Assembly (NCBI RefSeq): GCF_003992625.1
Contig: NZ_RZMW01000008.1
Span: forward strand, 124,001 to 188,000
Reading direction: 5' to 3'
From: Pelagibacterium lentulum
Lineage (GTDB): Bacteria; Pseudomonadota; Alphaproteobacteria; Rhizobiales; Devosiaceae
DNA: 64,000 bases
How positions within the stretch are numbered: the first letter of the stretch is position 1; every line of letters starts with the position of its first letter. The notes under the pieces were generated by a model. The model ran no database searches. It was not told the DNA's origin and was given only the letters and a program-made list of their open reading frames with translations. The translations under genes and the position numbers were made by a program. Positions 56,070-64,000 of the stretch are shown here, piece by piece.

Positions 56070-57377
56070 TTACTCCGCCGCAACCGAGGGCACTGCGCCA
56101 TCGGAGGTGGACTTATAGGTGTATGCGTCGATCCGCTCTTCAATCACATGACGGAAATTGCGGATCAGGCCCTGGATCGGCCAGGCAGCGGCATCGCCCA
56201 AGGCACAAATCGTGTGGCCTTCGACCTGCTTGGTCACTGCAAACAGCATGTCGATTTCGCGCTTTTGCGCTTCTCCACGCACCATGCGTTCCATGACGCG
56301 CATCATCCAGCCGGTGCCTTCGCGGCAAGGTGTGCATTGCCCGCAGCTTTCATGCTTGTAGAAGGCCGAAAGACGCCAGATGGCCTTGATGATGTCGGTG
56401 GAATTATCCATGACGATCACGGCCGCGGTGCCAAGCGATGAGCCGACTTCGCGTAAGCCGTCGAAATCCATATGCGCGGTGCGGATTTTCTCGCCCGGCA
56501 CGCAAGGAACCGATGAGCCGCCGGGGATAACGGCGAGCAGGTTGTCCCAGCCGCCGCGAATGCCGCCGCAATGCTTTTCGATCAGTTCCTCGAACGGAAT
56601 ACCCATTTCCTCTTCAAAGGTCGCGGGCTGATTGACATGGCCCGAGACGCAGAAGAGCTTTGTGCCTGTGTTGTTTTCCCGGCCAAGACCAGCAAACCAG
56701 CTTGCGCCGCGACGCAGGATTTCCGGCACGACCGCGATCGATTCCACGTTATTGACTGTGGTGGGGCTACCGTAAAGGCCCATGCCCGCCGGGAACGGTG
56801 GCTTTAGGCGCGGCTGGCCCTTCTTGCCTTCCAGTGATTCCAGAAGCGCTGTTTCTTCACCGCAGATATAGGCGCCCGCGCCGTGATGGACGATGATGTC
56901 GAAATCCCAGCCGTGGACATTGTTCTTGCCGATCAGTTTAGCGTCATAGGCCTGCTCCACGGCTGCCTCAAGCCGCTGACGCTCGCGCATGAACTCGCCG
57001 CGCACATAGATATAGGCAGCATGAGCATCCATCGCGCGGCCGGCGATCAAGCAGCCTTCGATCAGATGATGGGGGTCATGGCGCAGGATTTCACGGTCTT
57101 TACACGTACCCGGCTCAGACTCGTCGGCGTTGACCACAAGGTAATGCGGACGGCCATCATTGACCTTGGGCATGAAAGACCATTTGAGGCCCGTGGGGAA
57201 GCCCGCACCGCCACGGCCACGCAGACCAGATGCCTTGACTTCATTGGTCAGCCAGTCCCTGCCCTGATCGAGCAATTCCCTGGTGCCGTTCCACGAACCG
57301 CGACGTTTGGCGCCTTCGAGGCCCCAGTCGTCCTGACCGTATAGATTTGTAAAGATGCGATCTTTATCCGTCAGCAT
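56070..57377 (-). CDS. nuoF: NADH-quinone oxidoreductase subunit F
   Basis: A 435-residue subunit that binds NADH and FMN, the electron entry point of complex I. The NADH-binding [13 protein letters not shown] segment, the FMN region with NADESEPGT, and the [4Fe-4S] motif [10 protein letters not shown] are all present. It follows nuoE with a six-base gap. Confidence 0.97.
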   Translation of the reverse strand: MLTDKDRIFTNLYGQDDWGLEGAKRRGSWNGTRELLDQGRDWLTNEVKASGLRGRGGAGFPTGLKWSFMPKVNDGRPHYLVVNADESEPGTCKDREILRHDPHHLIEGCLIAGRAMDAHAAYIYVRGEFMRERQRLEAAVEQAYDAKLIGKNNVHGWDFDIIVHHGAGAYICGEETALLESLEGKKGQPRLKPPFPAGMGLYGSPTTVNNVESIAVVPEILRRGASWFAGLGRENNTGTKLFCVSGHVNQPATFEEEMGIPFEELIEKHCGGIRGGWDNLLAVIPGGSSVPCVPGEKIRTAHMDFDGLREVGSSLGTAAVIVMDNSTDIIKAIWRLSAFYKHESCGQCTPCREGTGWMMRVMERMVRGEAQKREIDMLFAVTKQVEGHTICALGDAAAWPIQGLIRNFRHVIEERIDAYTYKSTSDGAVPSVAAE

Positions 57378-57383
57378 GTCGCA

Positions 57384-58301
57384 CTACTCTTTCGGCTTGC
57401 GCGGGGTGGACTTGCGCGCAGGCTTTTTGGGGGCAGTTTCTTCAATCGCGGGAGATTCCGGACCGGTTGCTCCTTCGCGCATGGCCTGGTCAGGCTTTCG
57501 GCGCGCACGGCCAGTTGCCTTTTTCTTTTCCGCTTCCGCCTCTGCGACAGATGGCTTGGTTTCTGCCGGTGCCGGGCTATCGATTGCCGGTGCAGATTCA
57601 ACCGTCACCTTGCGCTTGCGGCCGGGGCTTGTGGCCTTATTTGCTGCGCTGTCGCCTTCATCGGTTGTTTCAATCGGCTTGGAAGGCTTGGGTGTTTCGA
57701 GCAATGTGATCTGCCCGTCGATCGGCGCAGAAAACCTGCGGCCATTCTGCGGACCGGGCTGGATCGTGTCCCCTTTACCTTCCTGGAAGGCAATCAGGAT
57801 TTCTTCAAAGCGTTCCGGCGTCAAATCTTCGTAGGTGTCAAAGCCGATCGTCACCATTGGCGCGTTGACGCAAGCACCGGCACATTCGACTTCTTCCCAA
57901 CTCATCGTTCCATCTTCATTGAGATGATGCGGCTCGGGATGAATGTGCTTCTGACAAACGGCACGGATATCTTCGGCGCCGCGCAGCATGCAGGGGGTAG
58001 TGCCGCAAACCTGAATATGGGCGCGGGTTCCAACCGGTTGAAGCTGGAACTGGGTATAGAACGTCGCCACCTCCAGCACACGGATATAGGGCATGTCGAG
58101 CATGTCGGCGACGCTTTCGATAGTCGCACGCGATACCCAGCCATCCTGTTCCTGCGCCCGCATGAGCAGCGGGATAACCGCTGACTGCTGGCGACCTGCG
58201 GGATACATGGCGATGCGTTTTTGGGCCCAAGCAGCATTTTCCTTCGAGAAGGCAAAGGATTGGGGCTGCACGGACTCTTCTGCAAGGCGACGCACACTCA
58301 T
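57384..58301 (-). CDS. nuoE: NADH-quinone oxidoreductase subunit E with long basic tail
   Basis: A 305-residue subunit. The first 200 or so residues form the normal thioredoxin-like NuoE with the [2Fe-2S] ligands in CGTTPC and CAGAC. The last 100 residues are a Lys/Pro/Ala/Glu-rich tail of low complexity (ending in KSTPRKPKE), absent from E. coli NuoE (166 residues). Such tails occur in some rhizobial NuoE proteins. Its ATG overlaps the nuoD stop by one base. Confidence 0.95.
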   Translation of the reverse strand: MSVRRLAEESVQPQSFAFSKENAAWAQKRIAMYPAGRQQSAVIPLLMRAQEQDGWVSRATIESVADMLDMPYIRVLEVATFYTQFQLQPVGTRAHIQVCGTTPCMLRGAEDIRAVCQKHIHPEPHHLNEDGTMSWEEVECAGACVNAPMVTIGFDTYEDLTPERFEEILIAFQEGKGDTIQPGPQNGRRFSAPIDGQITLLETPKPSKPIETTDEGDSAANKATSPGRKRKVTVESAPAIDSPAPAETKPSVAEAEAEKKKATGRARRKPDQAMREGATGPESPAIEETAPKKPARKSTPRKPKE

Positions 58302-59491
58302 CAGCGATCAACCTCTCCAAATACGATGTCGAGCGAACCGAGGATGGCCGAAACGTCAGCCAGCATATGTCCGCGACACAAGAAATCCATTGCCTGCAAA
58401 TGCGCGAACCCAGGGGCTCTGATCTTGCAGCGATAGGGCTTGTTCGACCCATCCGATACCAGATAGACGCCAAACTCGCCCTTGGGCGCTTCCACGGCGG
58501 CGTAAACCTCACCCTCCGGGACGCGATACCCTTCGGTATAGAGCTTGAAGTGATGGATGAGCGCTTCCATCGAACGCTTCATCTCGCCACGCTTGGGCGG
58601 AACGACTTTGCCGTCGGTCGTTGAGACTGGCCCTTTGCCCTCTTCGGAATTGAGCAGATCGATGCACTGCTTCATGAGAGAATTGGACTGACGCATCTCT
58701 TCCATGCGGATGAGATAGCGGTCGTAGCAGTCGCCATTTTTGCCGACCGGGATATCGAAATCGAGGCGATCGTAGCATTCATAGGGCTGGCTTTTGCGCA
58801 GATCCCATGCCGCGCCCGACCCGCGCACCATGACGCCGGAAAACCCCCAGGCCCAGGCGTCTTCGAGCGAGACAGTGGCAATATCCACGTTACGCTGCTT
58901 GAAGATGCGGTTTTCGGTAATCAGGTTATCGATATCGTCGAGCGCCTTGGGGAAGGTCTCGGTGAATTTTTCGATGTCGTCGATCAGGGCCTGCGGCAGG
59001 TCCTGATGCACGCCGCCTGGACGCACATAGGCTGCGTGCATGCGGGCGCCGGTTGCACGCTCATAGAATATCATGAGCTTTTCGCGCTGCTCGAAGCCCC
59101 AGAGCGGCGGAGTCAACGCGCCGACGTCCATGGCCTGGGTCGTAACATTGAGCAGATGCGACAATATACGGCCAATTTCCGAATAGAGAACCCGGATCAA
59201 CTGACCGCGGAACGGCACTTCGATGCCCAAAAGCCGCTCGACGGCCAGAGCGAAAGCGTGCTCCTGATTGATCGGCGCCACATAGTCGAGACGGTCGAAA
59301 TAAGGCACGGCTTGAAGATAGGTCTTGGCTTCGATGAGCTTTTCTGTGCCGCGATGGAGAAGACCGACATGGGGATCGACTCGCTCGACAACTTCTCCGT
59401 CCAACTCAAGCACGAGACGCAGCACGCCGTGGGCTGCCGGGTGCTGAGGACCGAAATTAATATTGAATGTCCGTACGTCGTGTTCGGTCAT
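58301..59491 (-). CDS. nuoD: NADH-quinone oxidoreductase subunit D
   Basis: A 396-residue 49-kDa type subunit, related to nickel-iron hydrogenase large subunits, that forms the quinone pocket with NuoB. Segments [13 protein letters not shown] and PYDQY-like [12 protein letters not shown] are recognisable. NuoC and NuoD are separate genes here. Its start overlaps nuoC by four bases (ATGA). Confidence 0.96.
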   Translation of the reverse strand: MTEHDVRTFNINFGPQHPAAHGVLRLVLELDGEVVERVDPHVGLLHRGTEKLIEAKTYLQAVPYFDRLDYVAPINQEHAFALAVERLLGIEVPFRGQLIRVLYSEIGRILSHLLNVTTQAMDVGALTPPLWGFEQREKLMIFYERATGARMHAAYVRPGGVHQDLPQALIDDIEKFTETFPKALDDIDNLITENRIFKQRNVDIATVSLEDAWAWGFSGVMVRGSGAAWDLRKSQPYECYDRLDFDIPVGKNGDCYDRYLIRMEEMRQSNSLMKQCIDLLNSEEGKGPVSTTDGKVVPPKRGEMKRSMEALIHHFKLYTEGYRVPEGEVYAAVEAPKGEFGVYLVSDGSNKPYRCKIRAPGFAHLQAMDFLCRGHMLADVSAILGSLDIVFGEVDR

Positions 59492-60090
59492 TGCTTGGCC
59501 TTTTCATCACCGGGCAACACGTAGTCAGTGCCTTCCCAGGGAGAGAGATAGTCAAAATCACGGAATTCCTGCGCCAGCTTTACCGGCTCATAGACCACAC
59601 GCTTGCGCTCTTCGTCGTAGCGAACTTCAACAAAGCCGGTCAGTGGGAAATCCTTGCGCAGCGGGTGTCCGTCAAAACCGTAGTCCGTCAGAATGCGACG
59701 CAGATCGGGATGGCCGGAGAACAGAATACCGTAAAGGTCGTAAGCCTCGCGCTCAAACCAGTCTGCGCCCGGAAACACCTCGGTGATCGAGGGCACTGGC
59801 GTCACGTCATCGGCCAGAACGCGAACGCGAATACGCATATTCTGTGTCGGGCTGAGCAGGTGATAGACAACATCGAAACGCTGGTTGCGTTCGGGATAAT
59901 CCACCCCGCAAACATCAATGATCGAGATGAAACGCGTACGTGCGTCATCGCGAAGAAACCGCATAACCGATACGATGTCGTCGGCCCGCGCTTCGAGAGT
60001 CAGTTCGCCAAAGGCGACCTTAAAACCGGTAAGGGCGGCCTCGAGCTTGAGAGCGCAATATTCGCCCAGTTCTTTCAGAGCTTCGTCCAT
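59488..60090 (-). CDS. nuoC: NADH-quinone oxidoreductase subunit C
   Basis: A 200-residue 30-kDa type subunit of the peripheral arm, with the family segment [21 protein letters not shown] place the start at the ATG at 60090, 13 bases after the nuoB stop; a longer reading runs back through nuoB and has no family character. Confidence 0.94.
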   Translation of the reverse strand: MDEALKELGEYCALKLEAALTGFKVAFGELTLEARADDIVSVMRFLRDDARTRFISIIDVCGVDYPERNQRFDVVYHLLSPTQNMRIRVRVLADDVTPVPSITEVFPGADWFEREAYDLYGILFSGHPDLRRILTDYGFDGHPLRKDFPLTGFVEVRYDEERKRVVYEPVKLAQEFRDFDYLSPWEGTDYVLPGDEKAKQ

Positions 60091-60103
60091 GCTGAAAACG
60101 GCC

Positions 60104-60682
60104 TTATCGCTCGATCGTACCGGTGCGGCGAATTTTCTTTTGCAGCAACAGCACACCATAAAGCAGGGCTTCGGCCGTAGGCGGGCAGCCCGGAACATAA
60201 ATGTCGACCGGCACAACGCGATCACACCCGCGTACCACCGAATAGGAATAGTGATAGTAGCCGCCGCCATTGGCACAACTGCCCATCGAAATGACGTAGC
60301 GTGGCTCTGGCATCTGGTCGTAAACCTTGCGAAGCGCCGGCGCCATCTTGTTGGTGAGCGTGCCGGCCACGATCATCACGTCCGACTGGCGCGGGGATGC
60401 GCGCGGGGCAAAGCCGAAGCGTTCGCCATCATAGCGCGGCATGGACATCTGCATCATTTCCACAGCGCAGCAGGCCAGACCGAAGGTCATCCACATCAGC
60501 GAGCCGGTGCGGGCCCAGTTGATGAGTTCGTCGGTGGAGGTAACGAGAAAGCCTTTATCGGCCAGTTCGTTGTTGATTTCCACATAATATGGATCCGTCG
60601 CGCCGATGGGCTTGTTTGTCGCCGGATCGATGATCCCGCGCGGAGCCGGCGCGACCAGCGTATTGTTGCCGCTCAATCCCAT
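60104..60682 (-). CDS. nuoB: NADH-quinone oxidoreductase subunit B
   Basis: A 192-residue subunit that holds cluster N2 next to the quinone site. The cysteine segments [14 protein letters not shown] and GCPPTAEAL are intact. I chose the ATG at 60682 because an AAGGGG element lies about eight bases upstream; the ATG seven codons earlier has none. It overlaps nuoA by ten bases. Confidence 0.95.
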   Translation of the reverse strand: MGLSGNNTLVAPAPRGIIDPATNKPIGATDPYYVEINNELADKGFLVTSTDELINWARTGSLMWMTFGLACCAVEMMQMSMPRYDGERFGFAPRASPRQSDVMIVAGTLTNKMAPALRKVYDQMPEPRYVISMGSCANGGGYYHYSYSVVRGCDRVVPVDIYVPGCPPTAEALLYGVLLLQKKIRRTGTIER

Positions 60683-61038
60683 TCCAGTGCCCCTTTCCGC
60701 CATTCATAGATAAAGCCGATGGTCAAAACGCCAAGGAAGATCATCATCGACCAGAACCCGTACCAGCCGATTTCGCCAAAGGCGACGGCCCATGGGAACA
60801 GGAAAGCGACTTCGAGATCGAAAATGATGAACAGAATCGCCACCAGATAGAATCGCACATCGAATTTCATGCGCGCGTCATCAAAAGCCTCAAAGCCACA
60901 TTCGTAAGCAGAAACCTTTTCCGGATCGGGACGTTTGACCGCAATCAGGAACGGCGCAACCAAAAGCGCGAGCCCGATAACCGCAGAAAGCCCTACAAAA
61001 ATCAAAATTGGCAGATATTCGCTCAGCAGTTCGTTCAT
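60673..61038 (-). CDS. nuoA: NADH-quinone oxidoreductase subunit A
   Basis: A 121-residue membrane subunit with three spans and the conserved [15 protein letters not shown] loop that touches the quinone site. It is the first gene of the nuo operon. The ATG at 61038 gives the normal length; further upstream codons are open but unconserved. A possible promoter and a palindrome lie about 100-150 bases upstream. Confidence 0.95.
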   Translation of the reverse strand: MNELLSEYLPILIFVGLSAVIGLALLVAPFLIAVKRPDPEKVSAYECGFEAFDDARMKFDVRFYLVAILFIIFDLEVAFLFPWAVAFGEIGWYGFWSMMIFLGVLTIGFIYEWRKGALEWD

Positions 61039-61133
61039 AAGACAGCCATGCCTTGTCGATGGAACCCGGAAGGGGCCGTCCGGGCGGGAGCATTGGCGCG
61101 CGAACGCGCTTATCTCCATTTAACTTTGGTGAG

Positions 61134-61162
61134 GGCTTATCCCACCCCTAACCCGGTTTCAA
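61134..61162 (-). promoter_or_regulatory. Possible nuo operon promoter
   Basis: Reading leftward, TTGAAA (61162-61157) and TAAGCC (61139-61134) are 17 bases apart. The -35 match is good and the -10 match poor, which would suit a promoter that needs an activator. Confidence 0.3.
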
Positions 61163-61166
61163 GGGG

Positions 61167-61190
61167 TGATAAAACTGACTGTTTTTATCA
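61167..61190. promoter_or_regulatory. Palindrome upstream of the nuo promoter (possible activator site)
   Basis: TGATAAAA and TTTTATCA form a perfect 8-base inverted repeat with an 8-base spacer. It ends four bases before the predicted -35, a typical place for an activator. The spacing does not match the FNR consensus. The protein that binds it is unknown. Confidence 0.5.
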
Positions 61191-61309
61191 TATTTGATGC
61201 CATGGAACACGCACCTGCGTTTGCGGGGTAGCACGGGCTGTAAGCACGTCAGGACATTTAGACGCAACCGGTTTGAGTTGCAGCGTCGATCTATGGCACA
61301 TGAACACAT

Positions 61310-61344
61310 AAAAATGACCGCTCACCAGGAAGGTGAGCGGTCAT
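61310..61344 (-). terminator. Intrinsic terminator of the outer membrane protein gene
   Basis: A perfect 13-base stem (arms 61314-61326 and 61332-61344) with a five-base loop is followed on the minus strand by TTTTATG. It separates this gene from the nuo operon. Confidence 0.85.
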
Positions 61345-61365
61345 CCGAACGAGGTTTACCCGGTC

Positions 61366-61872
61366 TTACATATGGAAGGCGACACCGGCGGTCAGCCGGA
61401 AGTCGCTTGGTCCCTTACCCCATTCGCCCAAGCCGAGCGCTTCGCCGCGCACGCTCATATAATCGGTAAAGCCATATTCAGCGCCGCCACCGATCGCGTA
61501 GCCGAAATCACCAGAAACAAGGCCTATACCGCCCGTGCCGTAAACCAGCGCGTCGCCGAGCGACATGCCGCCCTTGCCGAGCACGAGGGCGTCAATCGAG
61601 AAGTCGTTACCAAAATCGCCGCCAAGCTGAGCTTCGGCACCGAAAACAAGTGAGTCCATCTGAACGTTCACGCCCGTAAAGATACCGGCGCTCCAGGACG
61701 TATCGTCACCAAAGGGAATACCACCCCCATAAACGCCTGAATAAAAGCCGTCCCAGTTAAAGCCGGCGCCGTAGCCGCCATATCCATAAGGGCCATAATC
61801 TTGAGCGGAAGCGGGCATCACTGCAGCAGCAACAGCAGCGCAGGCAATGAGCAATTTCTTTGCGACCGGCAT
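61366..61872 (-). CDS. Outer membrane beta-barrel protein
   Basis: A 168-residue protein with a signal peptide cut after the ASA sequence at about residue 23. A Gly/Tyr-rich stretch (DYGPYGYGGYG) follows, then alternating beta-strand character with the segment WDGFYSGVYGGG near the front and RLTAGVAFHM at the end. This is the pattern of small OmpA-like or Omp25/Omp31-like barrels of rhizobia and Brucella. It is preceded by 313 non-coding bases and followed by a strong terminator, so it is transcribed alone. Function beyond outer membrane structure cannot be told. Confidence 0.82.
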   Translation of the reverse strand: MPVAKKLLIACAAVAAAVMPASAQDYGPYGYGGYGAGFNWDGFYSGVYGGGIPFGDDTSWSAGIFTGVNVQMDSLVFGAEAQLGGDFGNDFSIDALVLGKGGMSLGDALVYGTGGIGLVSGDFGYAIGGGAEYGFTDYMSVRGEALGLGEWGKGPSDFRLTAGVAFHM

Positions 61873-62185
61873 GGCGTGTCACTCCGTTAAGGTTAATTTG
61901 CAGCCATTATGGCGCGCGTGGGCAACAGGACAACCAAAGGCTGCAAACGTGCCTAAGACTTTACTAAAATTGCGCCAATTCTACCTCGTGGTTGCAAAAC
62001 CCCGTTGCTCCATACCTCTCCAGGGGCTAAAAAGCAGCAATGTTTACTCTGTCTGAGACCCGCTGAGGCCTCACCCTATTGGGGTGGGGCTGATAGATCG
62101 AACCAACCGGCTGCCTGGCGCGACGCGGGCCGCATGGTTTCGTTTGACCTTCGGCATATCTGCCGACAGCAGACAGACTCAATCC
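61873..62185. other. Divergent control region between the barrel protein gene and yjhX
   Basis: These 313 bases should hold both divergent promoters. I find no convincing operator, small gene or RNA structure in them. Confidence 0.45.
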
Positions 62186-62440
62186 ATGAACATATCGAAA
62201 GTCGAACGGCGCGTTTTGAACGCGCTGGCGCTTGGCGGGCACATTGCCTTTCAGAAAGACGAGAACGGCCAGATCGAAACGCTGGACTGCATCACACGCG
62301 AGGGCTGGTTCCTCGACGGCTTTGACATGAGCCTTTTCAAAAAGCTCCGGTCCAAACGCATGATCGTGTCTCACAATGGCGGTCCCTACCGGATCACCCG
62401 ACGGGGCATAGAGGCGCTGCAGGCCGCAAGGCAGGCCTGA
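62186..62440 (+). CDS. yjhX: YjhX family protein (UPF0386, putative toxin)
   Basis: An 84-residue protein starting MNISKVERRVLNALALGGHI and containing the segments LDCITREGW and YRITRRGIEAL. It matches the YjhX/UPF0386 family, a small winged-helix-like protein listed as the toxin of the YjhX-YjhQ pair in E. coli. No acetyltransferase-like YjhQ partner is adjacent, so a toxin role is doubtful; a DNA-binding role is as likely. I chose the ATG at 62186 because the family starts there. Confidence 0.85.
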   Translation: MNISKVERRVLNALALGGHIAFQKDENGQIETLDCITREGWFLDGFDMSLFKKLRSKRMIVSHNGGPYRITRRGIEALQAARQA

Positions 62441-62448
62441 GAGCAGAG

Positions 62449-62480
62449 GGGCGGCCTTGTTGGCCGCCCTGAGTTTGTTT
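62449..62480 (+). terminator. Intrinsic terminator of yjhX
   Basis: GGGCGGCC and GGCCGCCC enclose a five-base loop (62449-62469), followed by a T-rich tail ending in TTTGTTT on the plus strand. It reaches the last codon of the convergent hypothetical gene. Confidence 0.7.
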
Positions 62481-62797
62481 CAATGCTTGACGGTATCGCT
62501 CAGACTCAATGCCATATGTTCCCATTCCTGGGAAACCGAGGGCGCCGAACGGCGCTTGCCTGCACGGCGGTACCAGTAGTCGGCGTTGCCCATATCGGCT
62601 TCGATCCAGTGGAGCAGTGCATGCACCCAGTCGAATGCCTGCACGCCTTCCATCTGTTGAACGATCCGATGAGCTTGTTCCCATTCGGGGCCCATACGAA
62701 ACTCACCTTTTTTAACCCACCAAAGGGCTTGGAGCGGCAAGCTCATGTCTTTGGGCGGCTCGGCCCAATCGAGTGTCGAAAAGAAATCGGATGACAT
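62480..62797 (-). CDS. Conserved hypothetical protein downstream of gatA
   Basis: A 105-residue protein of unknown function, rich in Trp and acidic residues, with the segments LQALWWVKKGEF, DWVHALLHWIEADMGNA and YWYRRAGK. I have a sense of seeing similar small proteins in other rhizobial genomes but know no function. The ATG at 62797 starts two bases after the gatA stop, so it is co-transcribed with gatA; a GTG four codons earlier would overlap gatA. It has no signal peptide or membrane segment. Confidence 0.72.
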   Translation of the reverse strand: MSSDFFSTLDWAEPPKDMSLPLQALWWVKKGEFRMGPEWEQAHRIVQQMEGVQAFDWVHALLHWIEADMGNADYWYRRAGKRRSAPSVSQEWEHMALSLSDTVKH

Positions 62798-62799
62798 TT

Positions 62800-64000
62800 C
62801 TACCACCACTTTGCCGGTGCAAGATCGAGGCCCGCGCTGTTTTCGATCACGCGTCCGGCCGCAAACAGTGTTTCTTCATCGAACGGCTTGCCGATCAACT
62901 GCAAGCCGAGTGGAAGCCCCTGGCCGTCCTTGCCAGCAGGCACTGCAATGCCCGGCAGACCCGCCATATTGACCGTAACGGTGAAGATGTCGTTGAGGTA
63001 CATCTTGACCGGATCAGCGTTCATGTCCTGATCGGCGATGCCAAAGGCGGCAGATGGCGTGGCAGGTGTCAGGATAGCGTCGACGCCCGCGTTGAAGGCA
63101 TCCTCGAAATCACGTTTGATGAGCGTACGGACTTTCTGCGCGCGGACGTAATAGGCGTCGTAATAGCCTGCCGACAGCACATAGGTCCCAATCATCACAC
63201 GGCGTTTGACCTCGCGACCGAAACCCTCGGCGCGAGTCAACTCGTACATTTCGGTAATGTCCTTACCAGACACCCGCAGTCCGTACTTCACACCGTCATA
63301 GCGCGCAAGGTTCGATGACGCCTCGGCCGGCGCTACGATATAATAGGCAGGAAGCGCATATTTGGTATGAGGCAGAGAAATATTCTTGACCGTCGCGCCT
63401 TCCGCCTTGAGCCATTCAAGACCTTGCTGCCAGAGCTTTTCGATCTCTTCGGGCATACCGTCCATGCGGTATTCAGATGGGACACCGATGGTCAGCCCTT
63501 TGACACCGCGTTGGACGGCCGCCGCAAAATCGGGAACGGCCATATCCACGCTCGTAGAATCCTTTGGATCGAACCCGCACATCGAGGACAGCATGATGGC
63601 GCTGTCTTCGACCGTGCGCGCGATCGGCCCTGCCTGATCGAGAGAGGATGCGAAGGCAACGACGCCCCAGCGCGAGCAGCGTCCATAAGTTGGCTTGATG
63701 CCGACAGTGCCTGTAAAGGCTGCAGGCTGGCGGATCGAGCCACCCGTATCCGTCGCGGTTGCACCCGCACAAAGCCACGCGGACACAGCAGCGGCAGAAC
63801 CGCCGGACGATCCGCCGGGCACCAGGTCCTTATTACCGCCTTCAGCGCGCCAGGGATTGATGACCGGACCGTAATAGGACGTCTCGTTGGACGAGCCCAT
63901 GGCGAACTCGTCCATATTCAACTTGCCCAGCATCACGGCGCCGTCGCGCCAGAGATTGCTTGTGACTGTCGATTCGTACTCCGGCCTGAAGCCATCGAGA
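62800..64000 (-). CDS. gatA: Aspartyl/glutamyl-tRNA amidotransferase subunit A (5' end outside the window)
   Basis: The last 400 residues of GatA, the amidase subunit that converts Glu-tRNA-Gln (and Asp-tRNA-Asn) to the amidated form using ammonia from glutamine. The frame stays open to base 64000, where it reads [10 protein letters not shown] and then [13 protein letters not shown], so about 90 N-terminal residues are missing. The amidase signature with [17 protein letters not shown], containing the catalytic serines, is present. It fits with gltX at 19441, whose enzyme probably misacylates tRNA-Gln. Confidence 0.95.
   Translation of the reverse strand, partial: LDGFRPEYESTVTSNLWRDGAVMLGKLNMDEFAMGSSNETSYYGPVINPWRAEGGNKDLVPGGSSGGSAAAVSAWLCAGATATDTGGSIRQPAAFTGTVGIKPTYGRCSRWGVVAFASSLDQAGPIARTVEDSAIMLSSMCGFDPKDSTSVDMAVPDFAAAVQRGVKGLTIGVPSEYRMDGMPEEIEKLWQQGLEWLKAEGATVKNISLPHTKYALPAYYIVAPAEASSNLARYDGVKYGLRVSGKDITEMYELTRAEGFGREVKRRVMIGTYVLSAGYYDAYYVRAQKVRTLIKRDFEDAFNAGVDAILTPATPSAAFGIADQDMNADPVKMYLNDIFTVTVNMAGLPGIAVPAGKDGQGLPLGLQLIGKPFDEETLFAAGRVIENSAGLDLAPAKWW

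Larger units (their letters stand above)
61039..61309. other. Control region of the nuo operon
   Basis: These bases lie between nuoA and the terminator of the next gene. They contain a possible promoter (61134-61162) and the palindrome at 61167-61190. I see no gene in them. Confidence 0.5.

Noticed and set aside
1-64000. CRISPR arrays, insertion sequences, tRNA or rRNA genes
   Set aside because: I found no spaced repeat array, transposase, cloverleaf-like sequence or rRNA segment on reading the intergenic regions; a covariance-model scan would be the decisive test for tRNAs.

Overview
The window comes from an alphaproteobacterium, most likely a Hyphomicrobiales (rhizobial-type) genome; a Devosia/Pelagibacterium-like member is my guess, made without a database search. 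The reasons are the gene order (ppiD-trpEGDC-moaC-moeA ... lexA-comEC, gltX, gltA, the lpx cluster, bamA-rseP-cdsA-uppS-frr-pyrH-tsf-rpsB, dnaE, lolDC-proS, rnj, birA, nuoN to nuoA), LexA boxes of the GTTC-N7-GTTC type, LpxI instead of LpxH, and a short prolyl-tRNA synthetase. There are no rRNA or tRNA genes, insertion sequences or CRISPR arrays. Layout: 22-7523 (+) is a tightly overlapped run of a periplasmic folding factor, tryptophan synthesis genes (trpE, trpG, trpD, trpC) and two molybdenum cofactor genes. 7520-16388 is an accessory catabolic cassette. On the minus strand it reads N-formylglutamate amidohydrolase-like enzyme, TRAP transporter (dctQ, dctM, dctP), glutamine-synthetase-like ligase, aldehyde dehydrogenase, iron-type alcohol dehydrogenase. 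A divergent MurR/RpiR-type regulator sits beside it. The content fits uptake of a small amine or amino alcohol and its breakdown through gamma-glutamylated intermediates. 16411-22329 holds lexA with its own SOS boxes, comEC, gltX and gltA. 22316-35751 (-) holds lipid A synthesis, outer membrane assembly, phospholipid and undecaprenyl synthesis, ribosome recycling, UMP kinase, EF-Ts and S2. 35977-39660 (-) holds dnaE. Upstream of dnaE is a very short gene for a 32-residue membrane protein behind two tandem LexA boxes arranged like those of lexA itself. I regard it as a SidA-type SOS division inhibitor candidate and the most interesting object here. 39901-46498 (-) holds lolD, lolC, proS, a DUF1467 protein, RNase J and BirA. 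On the opposite strand, a probable small RNA with a strong intrinsic terminator lies at about 43485-43626. 46500-61038 (-) is a complete 14-gene nuo operon for NADH:quinone oxidoreductase, with a palindrome just upstream of a possible promoter. 61310-64000 holds an outer membrane beta-barrel protein, an orphan YjhX-family protein, a small conserved hypothetical protein and the 3' part of gatA, which runs off the right edge. Functionally most of the window is core housekeeping. The accessory elements are the catabolic cassette, the SOS micro-gene, the small RNA and yjhX.
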